A stretch of DNA of 64,000 nt, taken from positions 19,692,756 to 19,756,755 of the forward strand of contig JAVMKO010000017.1 in NCBI GenBank assembly GCA_032164245.1. Direction: 5' to 3'. Shown in pieces: positions 20,595-31,422 of the stretch. The notes beneath the pieces are model-generated. The model ran no database searches. It had not been told where the DNA came from and saw nothing but the letters and a program-made list of their open reading frames with translations. Made by a program: the position numbers and the translations under genes. How positions within the stretch are numbered: the stretch's first letter is position 1; each line of letters opens with the position of its first letter. This DNA is from Sternotherus odoratus (lineage: Eukaryota > Chordata > Testudines > Kinosternidae).

Positions 20595-21288
20595 GTGGAC
20601 GGAGACATCCTGCCTGTCCACAAGGGTTTTGTAAAACTGGTCAAGGTCTTGTGGCAGACCCTAGCGCCTCTGTCCCCACTTGCAAAGCATGCAGAGAGAA
20701 AATACCATGTCCCTGCTAACGGCTTTGAGTATCTTTATTTCCACCCCTCCCTGAGTTCCTTGGTTGTGCCTGCTGCCTATGAGCAAGATAGGCAGGGTCA
20801 AACCAGTTCGACCCCCCCCAAAATAAGGACACACAAATAGGCTCAATTTTTTCCACAGAAAAGTTTATTCAACTGCCAGCCTCCAGTTGCATGTCATGAA
20901 CCATCAAGCCCTGCTCAGGAGGTATAATTTCAGTGTGTGGCAATCCATGGCCAAGTTTGCGGACTCATTGCCACAAGAATCCAGGCAGGAGAGCAAGATT
21001 GAGGTGAGAACTTCCCGCCAGGAGGCCTCTGATGCAGCCACAGCCAGAATGATGGCACTGGCCATTTCAACAAGAGGAGCATCATGGCTGCCATCCTCAG
21101 GCCTTTCCATGGAGCTCCAGCAGTCCACTCAGGATCTCCCTTTTGATGGATTGAACCTATTTCCTGAACAGACGGACAGCAGGTTGCATGATCTGAAGAA
21201 CTCTAGGGCTACATTACACTCCCTGGGCCTTTATACTCCTATGCCTGCAAGGAAGCAATTTAAATACTGCAGCCTCAGAGATTTGTAG
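20595..21288 (+). pseudogene. Degenerate DIRS Gag-like C-terminal part
   Basis: Two frames together mirror the ordered C-terminal half of ORF1 in the intact element: KHAERKYHVPANGFEYLYFH near 20690-20740, then QSMAKFADSLPQESRQ and LPFDGLNLFPEQTDS after 20940. A change of frame and a stop near 20838 separate them. Confidence 0.75.
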
Positions 21289-21549
21289 GTCAGACCAGAC
21301 CAGATCAGAGCCCTACCAAAAGAAACGCTGGCCACATTCACCCAGTCGGGCTCTATCCGATACACACCTGCAAATAAGCCGACATTTTGAGGGTGTCCCC
21401 AAAGGCGACCACCCAGACTACAACCAGGATCCAAGCACCCTTTTATTTTCAAATGGTCTCTTTCCCTACCTCCCAGCTTGGGCCACTAGAACATCGAATC
21501 AGTGAGTGCTCAGCACCATAGCAGTGAAGTACACCCTCCAATTTTTTTC

Positions 21550-22720
21550 CATCCTTTCTTCTCCCCACCCTTCCCCGTCCCTCTTCAGGGACCCTTCTCA
21601 CAAGCAGCTGCTTGCCCAGGAGGTGCATGCCCTGCTGTGGATGGGGACTGTATAGGAAGTTTCAAAAGAACTGAGAGTAAGAGGGTTTTACTCCTGCTAA
21701 TTTCTGATATTGAAGGCTAGAGGGGGTCTACAACCAATCTTGACCCTGCAAGGGCTCAACAAAGAAGTTGAAGTTCTACATGGCCTCCCTCATCCTCTCC
21801 CTGGATCCTGGAGACATGTACCTCCAGACTTATAGAACATAAACTTCCATATTTCTATTTTCCCTTGGAACAGAAGGCTCCTACAACTCCTAGTCAGGCA
21901 GACTCACTACCAGTTTGTAGTGTTCCCTTTTGGCCTAGCAACAGCCCCAAGACTGTTTACGAAATGCATGGCAGTGGTCACAAACTACCTCAGACATCAG
22001 GGTGTTCAAATTTACCTGTACCTTAACAATTGGCTCATCAGGGTCACTCGAGAGCACAGGTCTGTAGTTCAAGCCACCTGCCAAGTATTGGGCCTGTTGA
22101 TAAAGGACAAAATCAACATTGGTGCCAGTCCAGAGGATAGAGTTTATAGAAGTCCTTGACTCTATTAGCACCAGAGCCTTCTTACTGGAAGCCAGGTTCT
22201 GAGCAGTGTGATTGCCGGAGTCACAACCCATCCACTCAGCACAGCCAAGGTATGCCTCAGACTGCCACGGCACATGGCAGCATGCACCTGTGTGGTTCAG
22301 CACGCACGACTGCATCTCAGACCACTGCAGATGTGGCTGACGTCCATCTACTCCCTAGCCAAGCATCACTTGGACAAGGTCCTCACAATTCCACTGCAAG
22401 TATTTACCTCCTTTGCATTGTGGTCAAACCTGCACAGTGTAACCAGAGGAGTTCCATTTGCAACCCCACAGCCTATGGCGTGTCTCAGATGCCTCGGACT
22501 GGGGGTGGGGAGCCCCATCTTAGTCTCTCAGGACTTGAGGTTTATGGTCCCAACAGGAGCTGTCGTTAAATGTAAATGTCAAAGAGCTCAGGGCCATCCG
22601 TCTGGCTTATGAAATATTCCCTCCCCAGCTCTCAGGCAAGGTAGTGCAAGTGTTGACAGACAACACAGCTTCAGTGTTCTGTGTCAACAAACATGGGGAA
22701 GTGTGGTCATTGGCCCTCTG
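21550..22720 (+). pseudogene. Degenerate DIRS reverse transcriptase/RNase H
   Basis: RT-like fragments in changing frames: a start resembling the FRDPSHKQL region near 21585, FPFGLATAPRLFTKCMAVV at 21922-21978, LYLNNWLIR at 22014-22040, and an RNase H remnant VLTDNTASVFCVNKHG near 22650-22697. The two catalytic aspartates of the YxDD box are replaced by asparagines. Confidence 0.8.
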
Positions 22721-23279
22721 CCCAGAAGCCCTTCGCCTGTGAGACTTCTGTATCCAGTATGCTATCCATCTGGAAGGCTTGCACCTCCCTGGGGTCCAGA
22801 ATATGCTGGCAGATTAACCCAGCAGGTCTTTCTTTCACCATAAGTGGTCCCTCCCCCATCTTCCAGAGGTGGGGAACTCCTCCAATGGACCTATTTACTA
22901 CCAGGCAAAACAGAAAACACCACCAGTTTAGCTCCCTGCCAAGTCTCGACAGCAGTACACTATCTGATACCTTTCTTCTGTCATGGGTAGACCACCTGAT
23001 GTATGTCTTCCCACCAGTCCCACTTATCAGAAAGGTGCTCCTGAAGATCAAGACGGACAAAGCATGAGTCATTATGACAGCCCCGGCATGGTCTCGCCAG
23101 CATTGGTTCAGCATGCTCATGGATTTAGTGGTGGCAGCCCCTTGGACATTTGCCAACCACCCAGATCTGCTCTTATGGAACCACAGGCAATTCTGCACCC
23201 AAATCTTGCCTCCCTACACCTGATAGCATGGATGCTGTATGGCTAAGCCTCAAGGAACAGGCCTACATGAACAAGTTCT

Positions 23280-23960
23280 CTTACAAAACAGAAAACCCTC
23301 CACCAGAGCAAGTTGACTAAGTAGAAACAGTTTATCTGCTGGGCATTTGAATGGAACTTTTCTCCATCTCATTGTGGAATACCTGCTCCATTTAAAGCAC
23401 CAAGGTCTGGCATTCATCAGTCAAGATGCACCTGGCAGCCATATTGGCTTTCCACTCTCACATCCAAGGTAGATCAGTCTTCTCACATGCAATGATGATC
23501 AGATTCCTTAAACACCTTGAAAGACTTTTCTACAGGGCCATGATCGGATTCCCTAATGGGATCTCAACCTGGTCCTCACCAAGCTCACTGGTCCCCCCCT
23601 TGCCCCTGCTCTCTTACATCTTTCATGGAATGTCACCTTCCTTATGGCCATCACTTCAGCAAGATGAATCTCCAAGATTAAGGCCCTGACATCAGAACCC
23701 CCTTCTATGGTGTTCTACAAGGACAAAGTCTAACTGCGCCCCAACCCAGCCTTCTTGCCAAAAGTGGTATTGCAGTTCCACATCAACAAGGGTAACTTCC
23801 TGTGTGTGTTTTTCCTAAAACCACAAAATTCCAGCAAGGAGATGTTTGCATATTCTGGACATCAGTTGTGTCCTGGCCTACGTTGAGCGAACCAAGCCCT
23901 TCTGCAGATCTACTTAACTTTTTATTGCAGTGGCTGACACGATAAAAGGTCTCCCGGTTT
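23280..23960 (+). pseudogene. Degenerate DIRS tyrosine recombinase
   Basis: Recombinase-like text in broken frames: MHLAAILAFHSHIQGRSVFS then RFLKHLERLF near 23426-23530, and a worn ITSAR-like core near 23650. It is relic sequence only, with several frame changes. Confidence 0.7.
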
Positions 23961-24659
23961 CATCTCAGAGAATTTTATCACTGCCTGCTTGTGGATCGAG
24001 CCAGAACTCAAGAACCTGAGGAGAGAGCATGACCAGTCTGTATATATGATCCCGGTTCGGCCTGAACACAGGGAGGGTGGGTGGGAGGGAATGAGGGAAG
24101 AGAATTAGAGAATATCCCAATTCTACCATGCTCAAGACCCAGCGGTCTGAGGTTATTTGAGCTCAGGCATGGTAGAAATGGGATAGATGGTTCACGAAGG
24201 GAGGAGCAGGATCTGGGCATTGAACTAGCGCGCCATCCTTGGGTGCACCTTCAAAAGTTTGGCTTTGAGCTTGAAGGCTGCTTAGCTGGGCCCCGGCCAA
24301 AGGATGACTGAGATGGGTGTTTCCTGTTACTCCTGCCCTGCTTCCTAGTGGAGGTCCCCAGTCAGGACATCTTTTCGTCACACTAGGCCATCACACAGCA
24401 GGCTAGAGATGATGCCATGTTTGGTAGAGCAGTGCTTGTCTACAACTCTGTAAACTCTGGCCCCCTCCTTTTGGGGACTGCTTGGAATCACCTAATTGGA
24501 ATTGACATGAGCAATCACTCAAAGGATGAAAAACAGTTACCTATCTTTTGTAACTGTCGTTCCTTGAGGTGTGTTGCTCATGTTTATTCCAAGACCCACC
24601 CGCTTCCCCTCTGTCGGTGTAATCCAGCAGAGTCGGCGGGTTGGCAGGATCCTATATAC

Positions 24660-24895
24660 CAGCATTCTTCAATCTTTTTGCGTCATGGCTCCTTTCCTGG
24701 TCCCACCTCCACTGGCAGCCCCCGCGGTATGTCCGCTGAAATACCGCCGAATAGAAAGCTTCCACTTTCTTTCGGCAACATTTCTGCAGGACAAAAATAG
24801 ACCACGACTTCGGTGGTCTACGGGGTGGTATCGCCCCCGCCGCCAGGGTTTCGCGCACCCCCGGTGGTGAGCACACCCCACTTTGAAGACCACTG
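24660..24895. mobile_element. hAT-type MITE inserted in the old DIRS copy
   Basis: Starts cagcattcttcaatcttt and ends ctttgaagaccactg, an imperfect terminal inverted repeat. Flanks are ctatatac (24652-24659) and ctacatac (24896-24903), an 8-bp target duplication with one mismatch. It interrupts the 3' terminal region of the degenerate DIRS element, so it is younger than that insertion. Confidence 0.75.
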
Positions 24896-25436
24896 CTACA
24901 TACTTTGTCATGAAGGCACCACTCACTCCTGGGTGCTCCACAGCCAACCCAACGAGGGACGAGCATGCGCACACCTACTTGGAATGGCCATAAGCAACAC
25001 ATCTTGGAGACCAACAGCTTTAACAAAAGGTAGGTGCCTGGTTTTTCTTTAAGATGAGTTGGGTCATGGAATGGGTATGAAGAGTTTCCTTCCTGTCAAA
25101 GTTCTGGCAAGAAGGAACTGAGGGGAAGGGCACAGTAGTGTCCCTTATACCAACACATACATGTACGACTCCAGATACCACTGGGGGAAACACTTCAGGC
25201 ACCAGTGGATGTGGTGCGCCTATATACCTGCATGGAATGGACGTGAGCAACACATCATCAGTTATGGAAGGCAGGTAACTGTTTTTGTGAAGTATTTGCA
25301 TTGTACTGTAGCATTAAGCAAGCGTTGCTGTGCTCAGGAAAAAGAAACTTATTCTGTAAAATAGCTACAATTATACTGTTCATGAACAAGTTGGGACTTG
25401 CAGACCATGTGAGGACTCTTCCTCTGTTTCTTTCAG

Positions 25437-25536
25437 CATAAAATTTACAATTGGGCAAGGCAAAGAAGGAATAATTGACTTTACTTCAGGATCTGAACTG
25501 CTCATTGCCAAAGCCAAAAATGGCCACCTTGCTGTG
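25437..25536 (+). CDS. MYO1C: MYO1C exon: TH1 tail
   Basis: Acceptor TTTCAG at 25431-25436, donor GTAAGT at 25537. Completes the split Ser codon and encodes [20 protein letters not shown] then [13 protein letters not shown], near the C-terminus of myosin Ic. Confidence 0.95.
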
Positions 25537-26882
25537 GTAAGTGTCTTCTGGTGTAAGAGTTTGCACAGCTTGGGAAGGAAAGCAATTAATCTAAATGTGT
25601 TTAGAAAAGCGGGTTTTAAATTCTGTTAATCTTTGCTTTATATAGCACCCCTGACATGTGTCAAGTCTCCTACACAACACAGGAAGATTTGCCTCCCAAC
25701 CTCTCTCCCATTCTGAGACATTTGAGGGCTGCACGCCTCGTCTTGCAATTACCAGAAATTGTTCAGACTTGGCCATGCTGCTTCTCTACCTGTAGTGGTG
25801 CAGCTCAGTATTCCCACCTTATTTGTTCCAAACCCACCTTAAAGAGTTGATTTTAGAGCAGCAGCAAGAACAAACCCTTTACCCCAATCTCAGCTCTCTG
25901 GGACTGAAATAGCCATATTGCTTCTTGAGCAGGGCCACTTGTCACACTCCGCCAGATCTGTTCGCCTCTGCCATCATGTCACAGCAGGCCAAATGGAGCA
26001 CTGGGAGACCCACCCGCCTCAGAAGGGGGAGCTCTCCCATATGTACAGCACAGCGGTCCTTACTGTAGTTGTCTGTTCTGCTGGTTGGGGCCTCCAGTGT
26101 GCAAACAGGCTAAGATTCCTCATCGGAGGAGCCCAGCAAATTCTGAACAATCGTTTCAGGTCAAAGACTCTCCAGAGAGAAGTCCAAACTTGCTGAATCT
26201 AATAGGGAAACATTTAGGTCTCCATTCCGCTTTCAGACCAGTCAAGAGGTCAGCCCCAGGAAGGAAATAATTCTCCCCTCCCCCCTCCCGGTGGAACCAT
26301 CTAAGTTAGTGGCCCTACAGATTGGGGTTTTGAGGAGGACAAGTGAGAGGGGAGTTACTTAATCACATAAAACAGAAGACTTTATATGAGAGAATTGTTG
26401 AACTTTGGCCAGGACACTGAACCCAGCAGCCTGTTTCTGGGCTATGGACATTGTCCATAGCTCCAAGTGGCCAAGGCCCCGTTTGCTCTTATGCCGTTAT
26501 GATTTTCAACCCCTTGGGACTGTCCACTAGTGTCTGAAATTAGAACAACTTCATCTGGGTGTAGTTTCTACCACAAGGAACAAGCCAAGCAGATCTTCCC
26601 CCAGTGATAACCCTGGTAGAAGTTCCAGGCTTCTAGGGTAAACTGTTGTGAGTCGGGATGAGATTTAAGAAATAGTCTCCCTGACTTCCTGCACTGCAGA
26701 ATTGGTGCAGTTCTTTCCTGATTTACAGACTGTTCCTGAATTTGTTCTTATTTATTCTGCATCCCATATGGGAGGACTCAGCCCATGAATATAGCAAAGT
26801 CTGGACTGGAACAAATTGTTAAAAAGGTTTGCTGTATCTTTGTTTCCATTCCACTTTCTAGATTCTTTGTCGTTCTCCTCAG
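25537..26882 (+). other. Last MYO1C intron
   Basis: Runs from donor GTAAGT to acceptor CCTCAG at 26877-26882. I recognise no exon or repeat family in it. Confidence 0.5.
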
Positions 26883-26909
26883 GTTGCTCCTCGTTTGAAT
26901 TCTCGATGA
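26883..26909 (+). CDS. MYO1C: MYO1C last coding exon
   Basis: Acceptor CTCCTCAG ends at 26882. Encodes VAPRLNSR then TGA, identical to the known vertebrate MYO1C C-terminus. Confidence 0.95.
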   Translation, partial: VAPRLNSR

Positions 26910-27370
26910 TAAAATTTGTCAGCAGGAAAGGATCTGTTCCTCCATCAATCTGGATTGCTTTCTATACCAGTGGCTGAACATACTTCCCTGCAGTCTTTTT
27001 TTTTTTTTGGCTGCTTTGCTCATTTCCGTAATAGTTACCAAAGAACTGTACTTCCATAAAACAAAGTGAAAACAAGAGAATGTAATCTGAAACTACCAAA
27101 AAAAGAAAAAGGAAAAAAACCCAACAACACTGCTCTTCCCTCCACTCACTGGCCAGTGTATGGGGCTGAGTTTGTTTCTACAGCTGGGGCTTGTGAAACT
27201 CACCTACTTGGCTGGGCTCCGTGGGAGTTAATGTTGTCGTTGCTGCAAAGACGAAGTTACCAACTTTTTCTTAGCTGTCCTGATCCAGACACACAAATGT
27301 ATGACTATAAGAAATACAAAGTGGCAGATGTCTATTGGCCAACTCAATAAAGTGCCAGACTTAATTATCA
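26910..27370 (+). other. MYO1C: MYO1C 3' UTR with candidate poly(A) signal
   Basis: Non-coding sequence after the stop codon. AATAAA at 27346-27351 is the first canonical signal, giving a UTR of roughly 450 nt. The downstream T/G-rich element is not striking and later sites are possible. Confidence 0.5.
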
Positions 27371-28040
27371 GAGAACATTTTATGAAGAATTTTGCTTTGT
27401 CACTTTCTGATGCTTTATCTAAAAATATTAAGAAGCCATATTATATAAAGGGAGTAAAACTCTGTACATATTTTTTAGCTCAGGGGGTGACTTGCACTAT
27501 GAAAAGCAGAGATTCTGTGGGAATGTTTGAGACTTTAAAAAAAAATAATAATGTACTCCTGTCTTTCCTCAGCTGGAGCCTGCCTTTCAGAGGGGTCTCC
27601 CCCCACACTCTTTTTCTTCCTATTCTGTAGTGCCTGTTTCTTACCTTCCCAACATGTGGATGCATGTGTGTAAAAGATTGCCTCGTTTTTGCAGACACAC
27701 ACAATTCCCCCCTCCCTCCCATGATGCCTGAAAGACCATGTGTTTATTGGTCCTGACCACATGGTGTATTGGGGAAGATTTGCAAGGGACCTGATCTCTC
27801 TGCCCAAACTGCTATTTGCCACTTATTCAAGAGCATGATAGGAAAATCCCTACATAGTGGCAAGGGCACCTAGGCATTTCATTCTTAAAACAAACACAGT
27901 GCTTAGAAAAGACCTTCCACAAACAGTTTTAAGTGGAAACAAGTGGTTCATTCATCCCCACTGGGATTACTGCTTGGCCACATTATGGCTGCACTTTGTG
28001 GAATCCTTGCCATTAAATTCTATGCTTTATCATTTTACTA

Positions 28041-28277
28041 AGGGCTTGTCCTCGGGGGGGGGGAGGGGTGTATCTGCCGCTGACTTACCTGCCGTCCCCA
28101 CGGCAGCGGCAGTCGACGGCGCACTCCCCCGTAGACTCCAGTTTGTGCCTCCCGGCAAGCTGGAGTTCCAGAGTTGACGGGGGAACTGCAGGTGATCGAT
28201 TTAGCGCGTCTTAACAAGATGTGATAAATCGATCATCAGATGATTGATCCCGCACTGTGGGAGTGAAGACGAGCCCT
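28041..28277. mobile_element. Non-autonomous DNA transposon, 'agggcttgtc' ends
   Basis: Begins agggcttgtcctc and ends gaagacgagccct, an inverted pair with mismatches. Interior text near 28205 (gcgtcttaacaagatgtgat) resembles that of 2349-2586, so the two are probably family members. No coding frame. Confidence 0.6.
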
Positions 28278-28620
28278 AAGAGTGAACTGTGTATGTTAAA
28301 ATAGTCACCAAAACTGCACCGGGGGAGGGGGAAGAGGACAAGTAGAGGTTTAAAAAAAATACATAAGTTTAGGAGGAAAAAGCTTGGCAGGGAATGCTTT
28401 GTAGTAACCAGCTGAATCACAGTAAGATGCAACTTCCACAATCAACATTCTACTGGTAAATAGAGACTGTAAGGTACTAGGTACTTGCCGCCTTTGAGGC
28501 AGGTCACACCGTCACAGTTCCAGCTGTAATCATGAGGCAGGGGCAGGCCCGCTTTAAGACTTTAAAAAAAAAAGGAGAGAACATGCTGCCACAGATGTGC
28601 AATGAGCTCATTCTAATATT

Positions 28621-28652
28621 CCCCCCCCCCCCCGCACACACACACACACACT
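28621..28652 (+). repeat. Simple repeat: poly-C followed by (CA)n
   Basis: A 13-base C run near 28621 passes through a single G into a (CA)n run. It is a plain microsatellite and likely polymorphic. Confidence 0.9.
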
Positions 28653-28869
28653 TTTGTGTGTTAACAGATAAACACTGCATCAAGCCTGGAATGCTGTCCA
28701 CCCTGTAGTGTATATACTATATTAATGCTGTATACACTCAATGATGTAATTGCAAAAGTCTACTAAATACTTTTTTTTTTTTTTTAAGAAAAAAAGCTGT
28801 GGTGTTATGGTAGTAGTTGGCTTTGTTTACTTTTCTACTCATCAATAAAAGATTTGCCACAGGTGAACA

Positions 28870-29095
28870 AAAGTGTTTTGTCATGTGCTTGTTGAGTCCG
28901 CGAAGGTCCAGGATGGGCCTCAAGCCCCCTTTCGTCTTGGATATGAGGAAATACCGGGAATAGAACTCCTTGCCCTTCAACTCCTCCGGGACCGGTTCGA
29001 TAGCCCCTAGAGAAAGAAGCGAGTTCACCTCCTGCGACAGGAGTTGCTTGTGAGAAGGGTCCCTGAAGAGGAATGGGGAGGGAGGAGGAGTGCAC
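28870..29095 (-). pseudogene. DIRS reverse transcriptase fragment
   Basis: The - strand frame reads FRDPSHKQLLSQEVNSLLSL, then GAIEPVPEELKGKEFYSRYF and GLRPILDLRGLN. This is the N-terminal RT stretch seen at 14670-14850 in the intact DIRS element, from a diverged copy. Both ends are cut: sequence on the left turns into unrelated text near 28875, and GC-rich repeat follows after 29095. It is the only DIRS piece here on the - strand and outside MYO1C. Confidence 0.85.
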
Positions 29096-29260
29096 TGTGT
29101 TGTCTGGCCCGGAGCCAAACACACACTAACAGCCCCGCCCCTGAGAGCTGAGGCCGTGGGGGAGGGAGACAGCGGGGGTGAGGCCAGAGTAGCCTTCCCA
29201 GACGGACCTCAGGGGCTGGTTGGAAGGAGCCCACGGGCCGTAGTTTGTCCACCTCTGCTC
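29096..29260. repeat. Probable hAT repeat remnant beside the DIRS fragment
   Basis: GC-rich sequence ending cgtagtttgtccacctctgc, which resembles the worn right end (aagtttgtccacccctg) of the hAT copies at 42409-43199 and 48764-49379. The left end is missing. Confidence 0.4.
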
Positions 29261-29879
29261 TAAGGGAATTGCTTATGTGACTTGTGGCTAGCCCCTGGGG
29301 CGAAACCAAAGTCTTTTCTGTTTGTCTGCTTTGGTTGCCTTAGAGGTGAAGAAACCCCAGCTTTGGGCTCTAGTTGCCCTTTTGGAAGCAATTTCTCCTG
29401 TTTTGGCGCACTCAGTTGGTCCCACCAGGAACAGCAGCGTCACACGTCCCCTCATAGCCATGGGGGGGGGGGGGGGCGGCCCTTAAGTGGGGCTGGGGGA
29501 CATGACTTCCGGGGGCAGGAGAAGCTGGCAATGGAGTGGGGAGATTGAGGGGTGATGAACAGCAGCAGAGAGGATCTCTCTCAGAGGGCCATGGCCAGAG
29601 TTACCTGGTTCCAGCTGACAACAATAAGCCAAGGCCCAGCTGATAGTCCACTGCACCCACCTTGCAACTTGGACAGCTTGGTTTCCCCCTGAGTGCAGCC
29701 AGCTATCAGCTGCAAAAGACATTTGATTTCCAGCATTCACACTGAGTCCACATCAGTGTAAAAAACACGATAAGCCCCGCCGCACCCACACCACCCCATC
29801 GCCCCGGTGGGGTGCAGGAAGCATTGCTCCCACAGGGTTCCAGCCACACCCTGCAGCCACGACGGGATGATGCCACCCC

Positions 29880-29924
29880 TCACTTCCTGTTGGCCTGGGC
29901 TGTTCCAATGACACACTTGTTTAC
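29880..29924 (-). pseudogene. KIFC1: KIFC1 last exon (C-terminus)
   Basis: On the - strand, acceptor CCAG precedes VNKCVIGTAQANRK and TGA, nearly identical to the C-terminus of vertebrate kinesin family member C1. It is intact in itself and correctly follows the exon at 30020-30095. Confidence 0.88.
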
Positions 29925-30019
29925 CTGGAAGGGAGAGAGATGGAGTTGAGCGGAAAGCTGCAGCATGGTAACATGGGCAACCCCCTTCCATCTGCCTCAG
30001 CCGCACAGCAGTCACTTAC

Positions 30020-30095
30020 TTTGCTGGCAAAGTGCAGGGAGTTCAGGGCCTCTGACAAGTTCTCCTCCAGTGGAGAGATGTTCACAAACATCAGC
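30020..30095 (-). pseudogene. KIFC1: KIFC1 exon: MFVNISPLEEN
   Basis: On the - strand, acceptor CCCCAG and donor GTAAGT enclose LMFVNISPLEENLSEALNSL then HFASK, the C-terminal part of a kinesin-14 motor domain. The exon is open and well spliced. The exon expected just before it (HVPYRNSKLTYLLQ region) is not present in the window. Confidence 0.88.
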
Positions 30096-30189
30096 CTGGG
30101 GGCATTGGAAAGGGGAGGAGCAGAGGTTAGAGTGGCCTGCAGAAGCCCTCTTCTGGCATGTAGCGAGGCGGTGTGGTGCCCCACTGCCC

Positions 30190-31060
30190 CCTAGGGAACA
30201 GGCCTCCCCAGATACCAAAGTGGGCGGAGCTAGAGAAACTTGTGCCCGCCCCCAGAGGTCACAGCATCGACCCGGAAGTATAAAAGCCAGGAACTAGAGC
30301 TCATTCAGGAGGTAGACAGCAGAGGAGCCAGACACTCCCGGTGGAGCTCCTGCCCGGGAAACCACTGCAAGCCAGCCGGGCCTGCGGCCTGGCCGAGCCT
30401 AGCCTATGGCCGCTACCCAGAGGAGGACTGGCTGAGCGGCCGCTACCCTGAGGAGCCGCCCAGCCTACCCCAAGCCGTCTACCCAGAGGGGGACTGGCCG
30501 AGCGGCCGCTACCCTGAGGAGCTGCCTAGCCTGCCCCAAGCCACCTAACCGGAGGAGGGCTGGCTGAGCCTGCCAAGCGGCCGCTACTCTCGGGCCGCCC
30601 AGCCTGCCCCAAGACGTCTACCCGGAGACCGAGCCGGATATACTGTCTGCCGGGTATCCAGAGGAGTTGCCAGACCTGCCCCCCGATAGCGACTCCGAGG
30701 AGCCTGTGACCCTAGAGCACCCCGAGGATCCAGGACTAACCCAGGTACCACTTGAGGGGGAGTCTGGAAGCAGCCCGGGGGGACTCAGAACCCATGTCAG
30801 TGTGTTGCGGTCAGGATCCCCACTGACTGCAGCGGATCCTTTTTCGCTGCTAGGGCCCCCGGGCTGGGACGCAGTGGAGTTTGAGGGCCTCCGTGCCCCC
30901 CCCCCCCCCCGCCACCCTTATATGTGGATGGCAGTCTCCCCCTCTACCAGACACCAGGGCTTATTGAACTATTGTTGCTCAGCCCCTGCCTGAGGGCCTG
31001 AGCCCTGACTCTTGTGTTTGTTGCTGCCCCGCCCTCCCTCAGGGCCTGGGCTTCTTGAAC
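30190..31060 (+). mobile_element. LTR-like repeat with TATA box and imperfect coding-like tandem units
   Basis: A promoter-like gaagtataaaagcc at 30276-30289 has GC-rich text upstream (cccgcccccagaggtcac). Downstream lie GC-rich, roughly 60-bp units with the text ggccgctaccctgaggag, repeated three to four times between 30400 and 30600. The TATA context (ggaagtataaaag) matches that on the - strand of the solo LTR at 51467-52266, and both share 'taccc(c/t)gaggagc' downstream. I infer a related Gypsy-like LTR, but I could not find its ends. It splits the KIFC1 remnant. Confidence 0.45.
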
Positions 31061-31232
31061 TGCAAGCTCACGAAACCCGCCACGGATGCTAGCCCATCTA
31101 CCTCCCACCCCTAATTCCCCCGTGACTGGGAGGTGTGACCAAGGCTTTGCTGCAGGGCAGTAGCTCCTCACTGCCCCAGCGGCTTGGAGGACCTACAGAG
31201 CCTTGTACAGGCAGGTATGAAGGGTAGAGTGG

Positions 31233-31410
31233 GATAAGAACAGGAGAATGGTCTGACCCAGTATGGCCAAAGGTCCATCCAGCCAAGTATTCTGTCTACA
31301 GACCGTGGCCAATGACAGGAGTGAGCGAACCTAACAAGTAATGATCAAGTCATCCCTCTCCTGCCATCCATCACCCCCCTTTAACAAACAGAGGCTAGGG
31401 ATACCATAGG
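31233..31410 (-). mobile_element. CR1 LINE 3'-end fragment
   Basis: On the - strand it reads as a CR1 tail: ggtatccctagcctctgttt, the gtggatggcag-like middle, gtggccacggtctgtagac, then ggtctgacccagtatgg-type text in inverted order. The same tail lies on the + strand at 56790-56975. Confidence 0.6.
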
Positions 31411-31422
31411 TTACTCACTCGC

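Larger units (their letters stand above)
19301..25285 (+). mobile_element. Second DIRS element, old and degenerate
   Basis: Starts ttctttgagtgcttgctcag, like the 5' end of the intact copy, and ends near ggcaggtaactgttttt. Broken frames match all parts of the intact copy in the same order. They are the Cys-rich Gag start (19547-19732), later Gag (20595-20840, 20887-21288), RT (21550-22150), RNase H (22640-22720), the methyltransferase-like region (22860-23245) and recombinase (23426-23940). The RT catalytic motif reads YLYLNNWLI instead of YLDDWLI. Many stops and frameshifts make it inactive. It has the same orientation as the intact copy and MYO1C, and lies in the next intron. Confidence 0.9.
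713..26909 (+). other. MYO1C: MYO1C gene, 3' part: 14 coding exons spanning end of motor, IQ neck and tail
   Basis: Unconventional class I myosin Ic, a single-headed actin motor that links membranes to actin (adaptation in hair cells, GLUT4 vesicle delivery, nuclear isoform). Fourteen exons join in phase with GT-AG borders and give about 428 C-terminal residues, which match vertebrate MYO1C over the whole length. In order they hold the end of the motor ([25 protein letters not shown]), three IQ-type calmodulin sites, and the basic TH1 tail with a PH-like phosphoinositide-binding part (KYDRKGYK to ISVSSLSDSLFVLHV), ending in VAPRLNSR and a TGA at 26907-26909. The N-terminal motor exons lie before the window. 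CRK follows on the same strand, as in other vertebrates, which supports MYO1C over the paralogue MYO1H. I saw no frameshift or stop in any exon, so the gene looks functional despite two DIRS insertions in its introns. Confidence 0.95.

Noticed and set aside
713..26909. MYO1H instead of MYO1C
   Set aside because: The residues, the ending in VAPRLNSR and the adjacent CRK gene fit MYO1C better.
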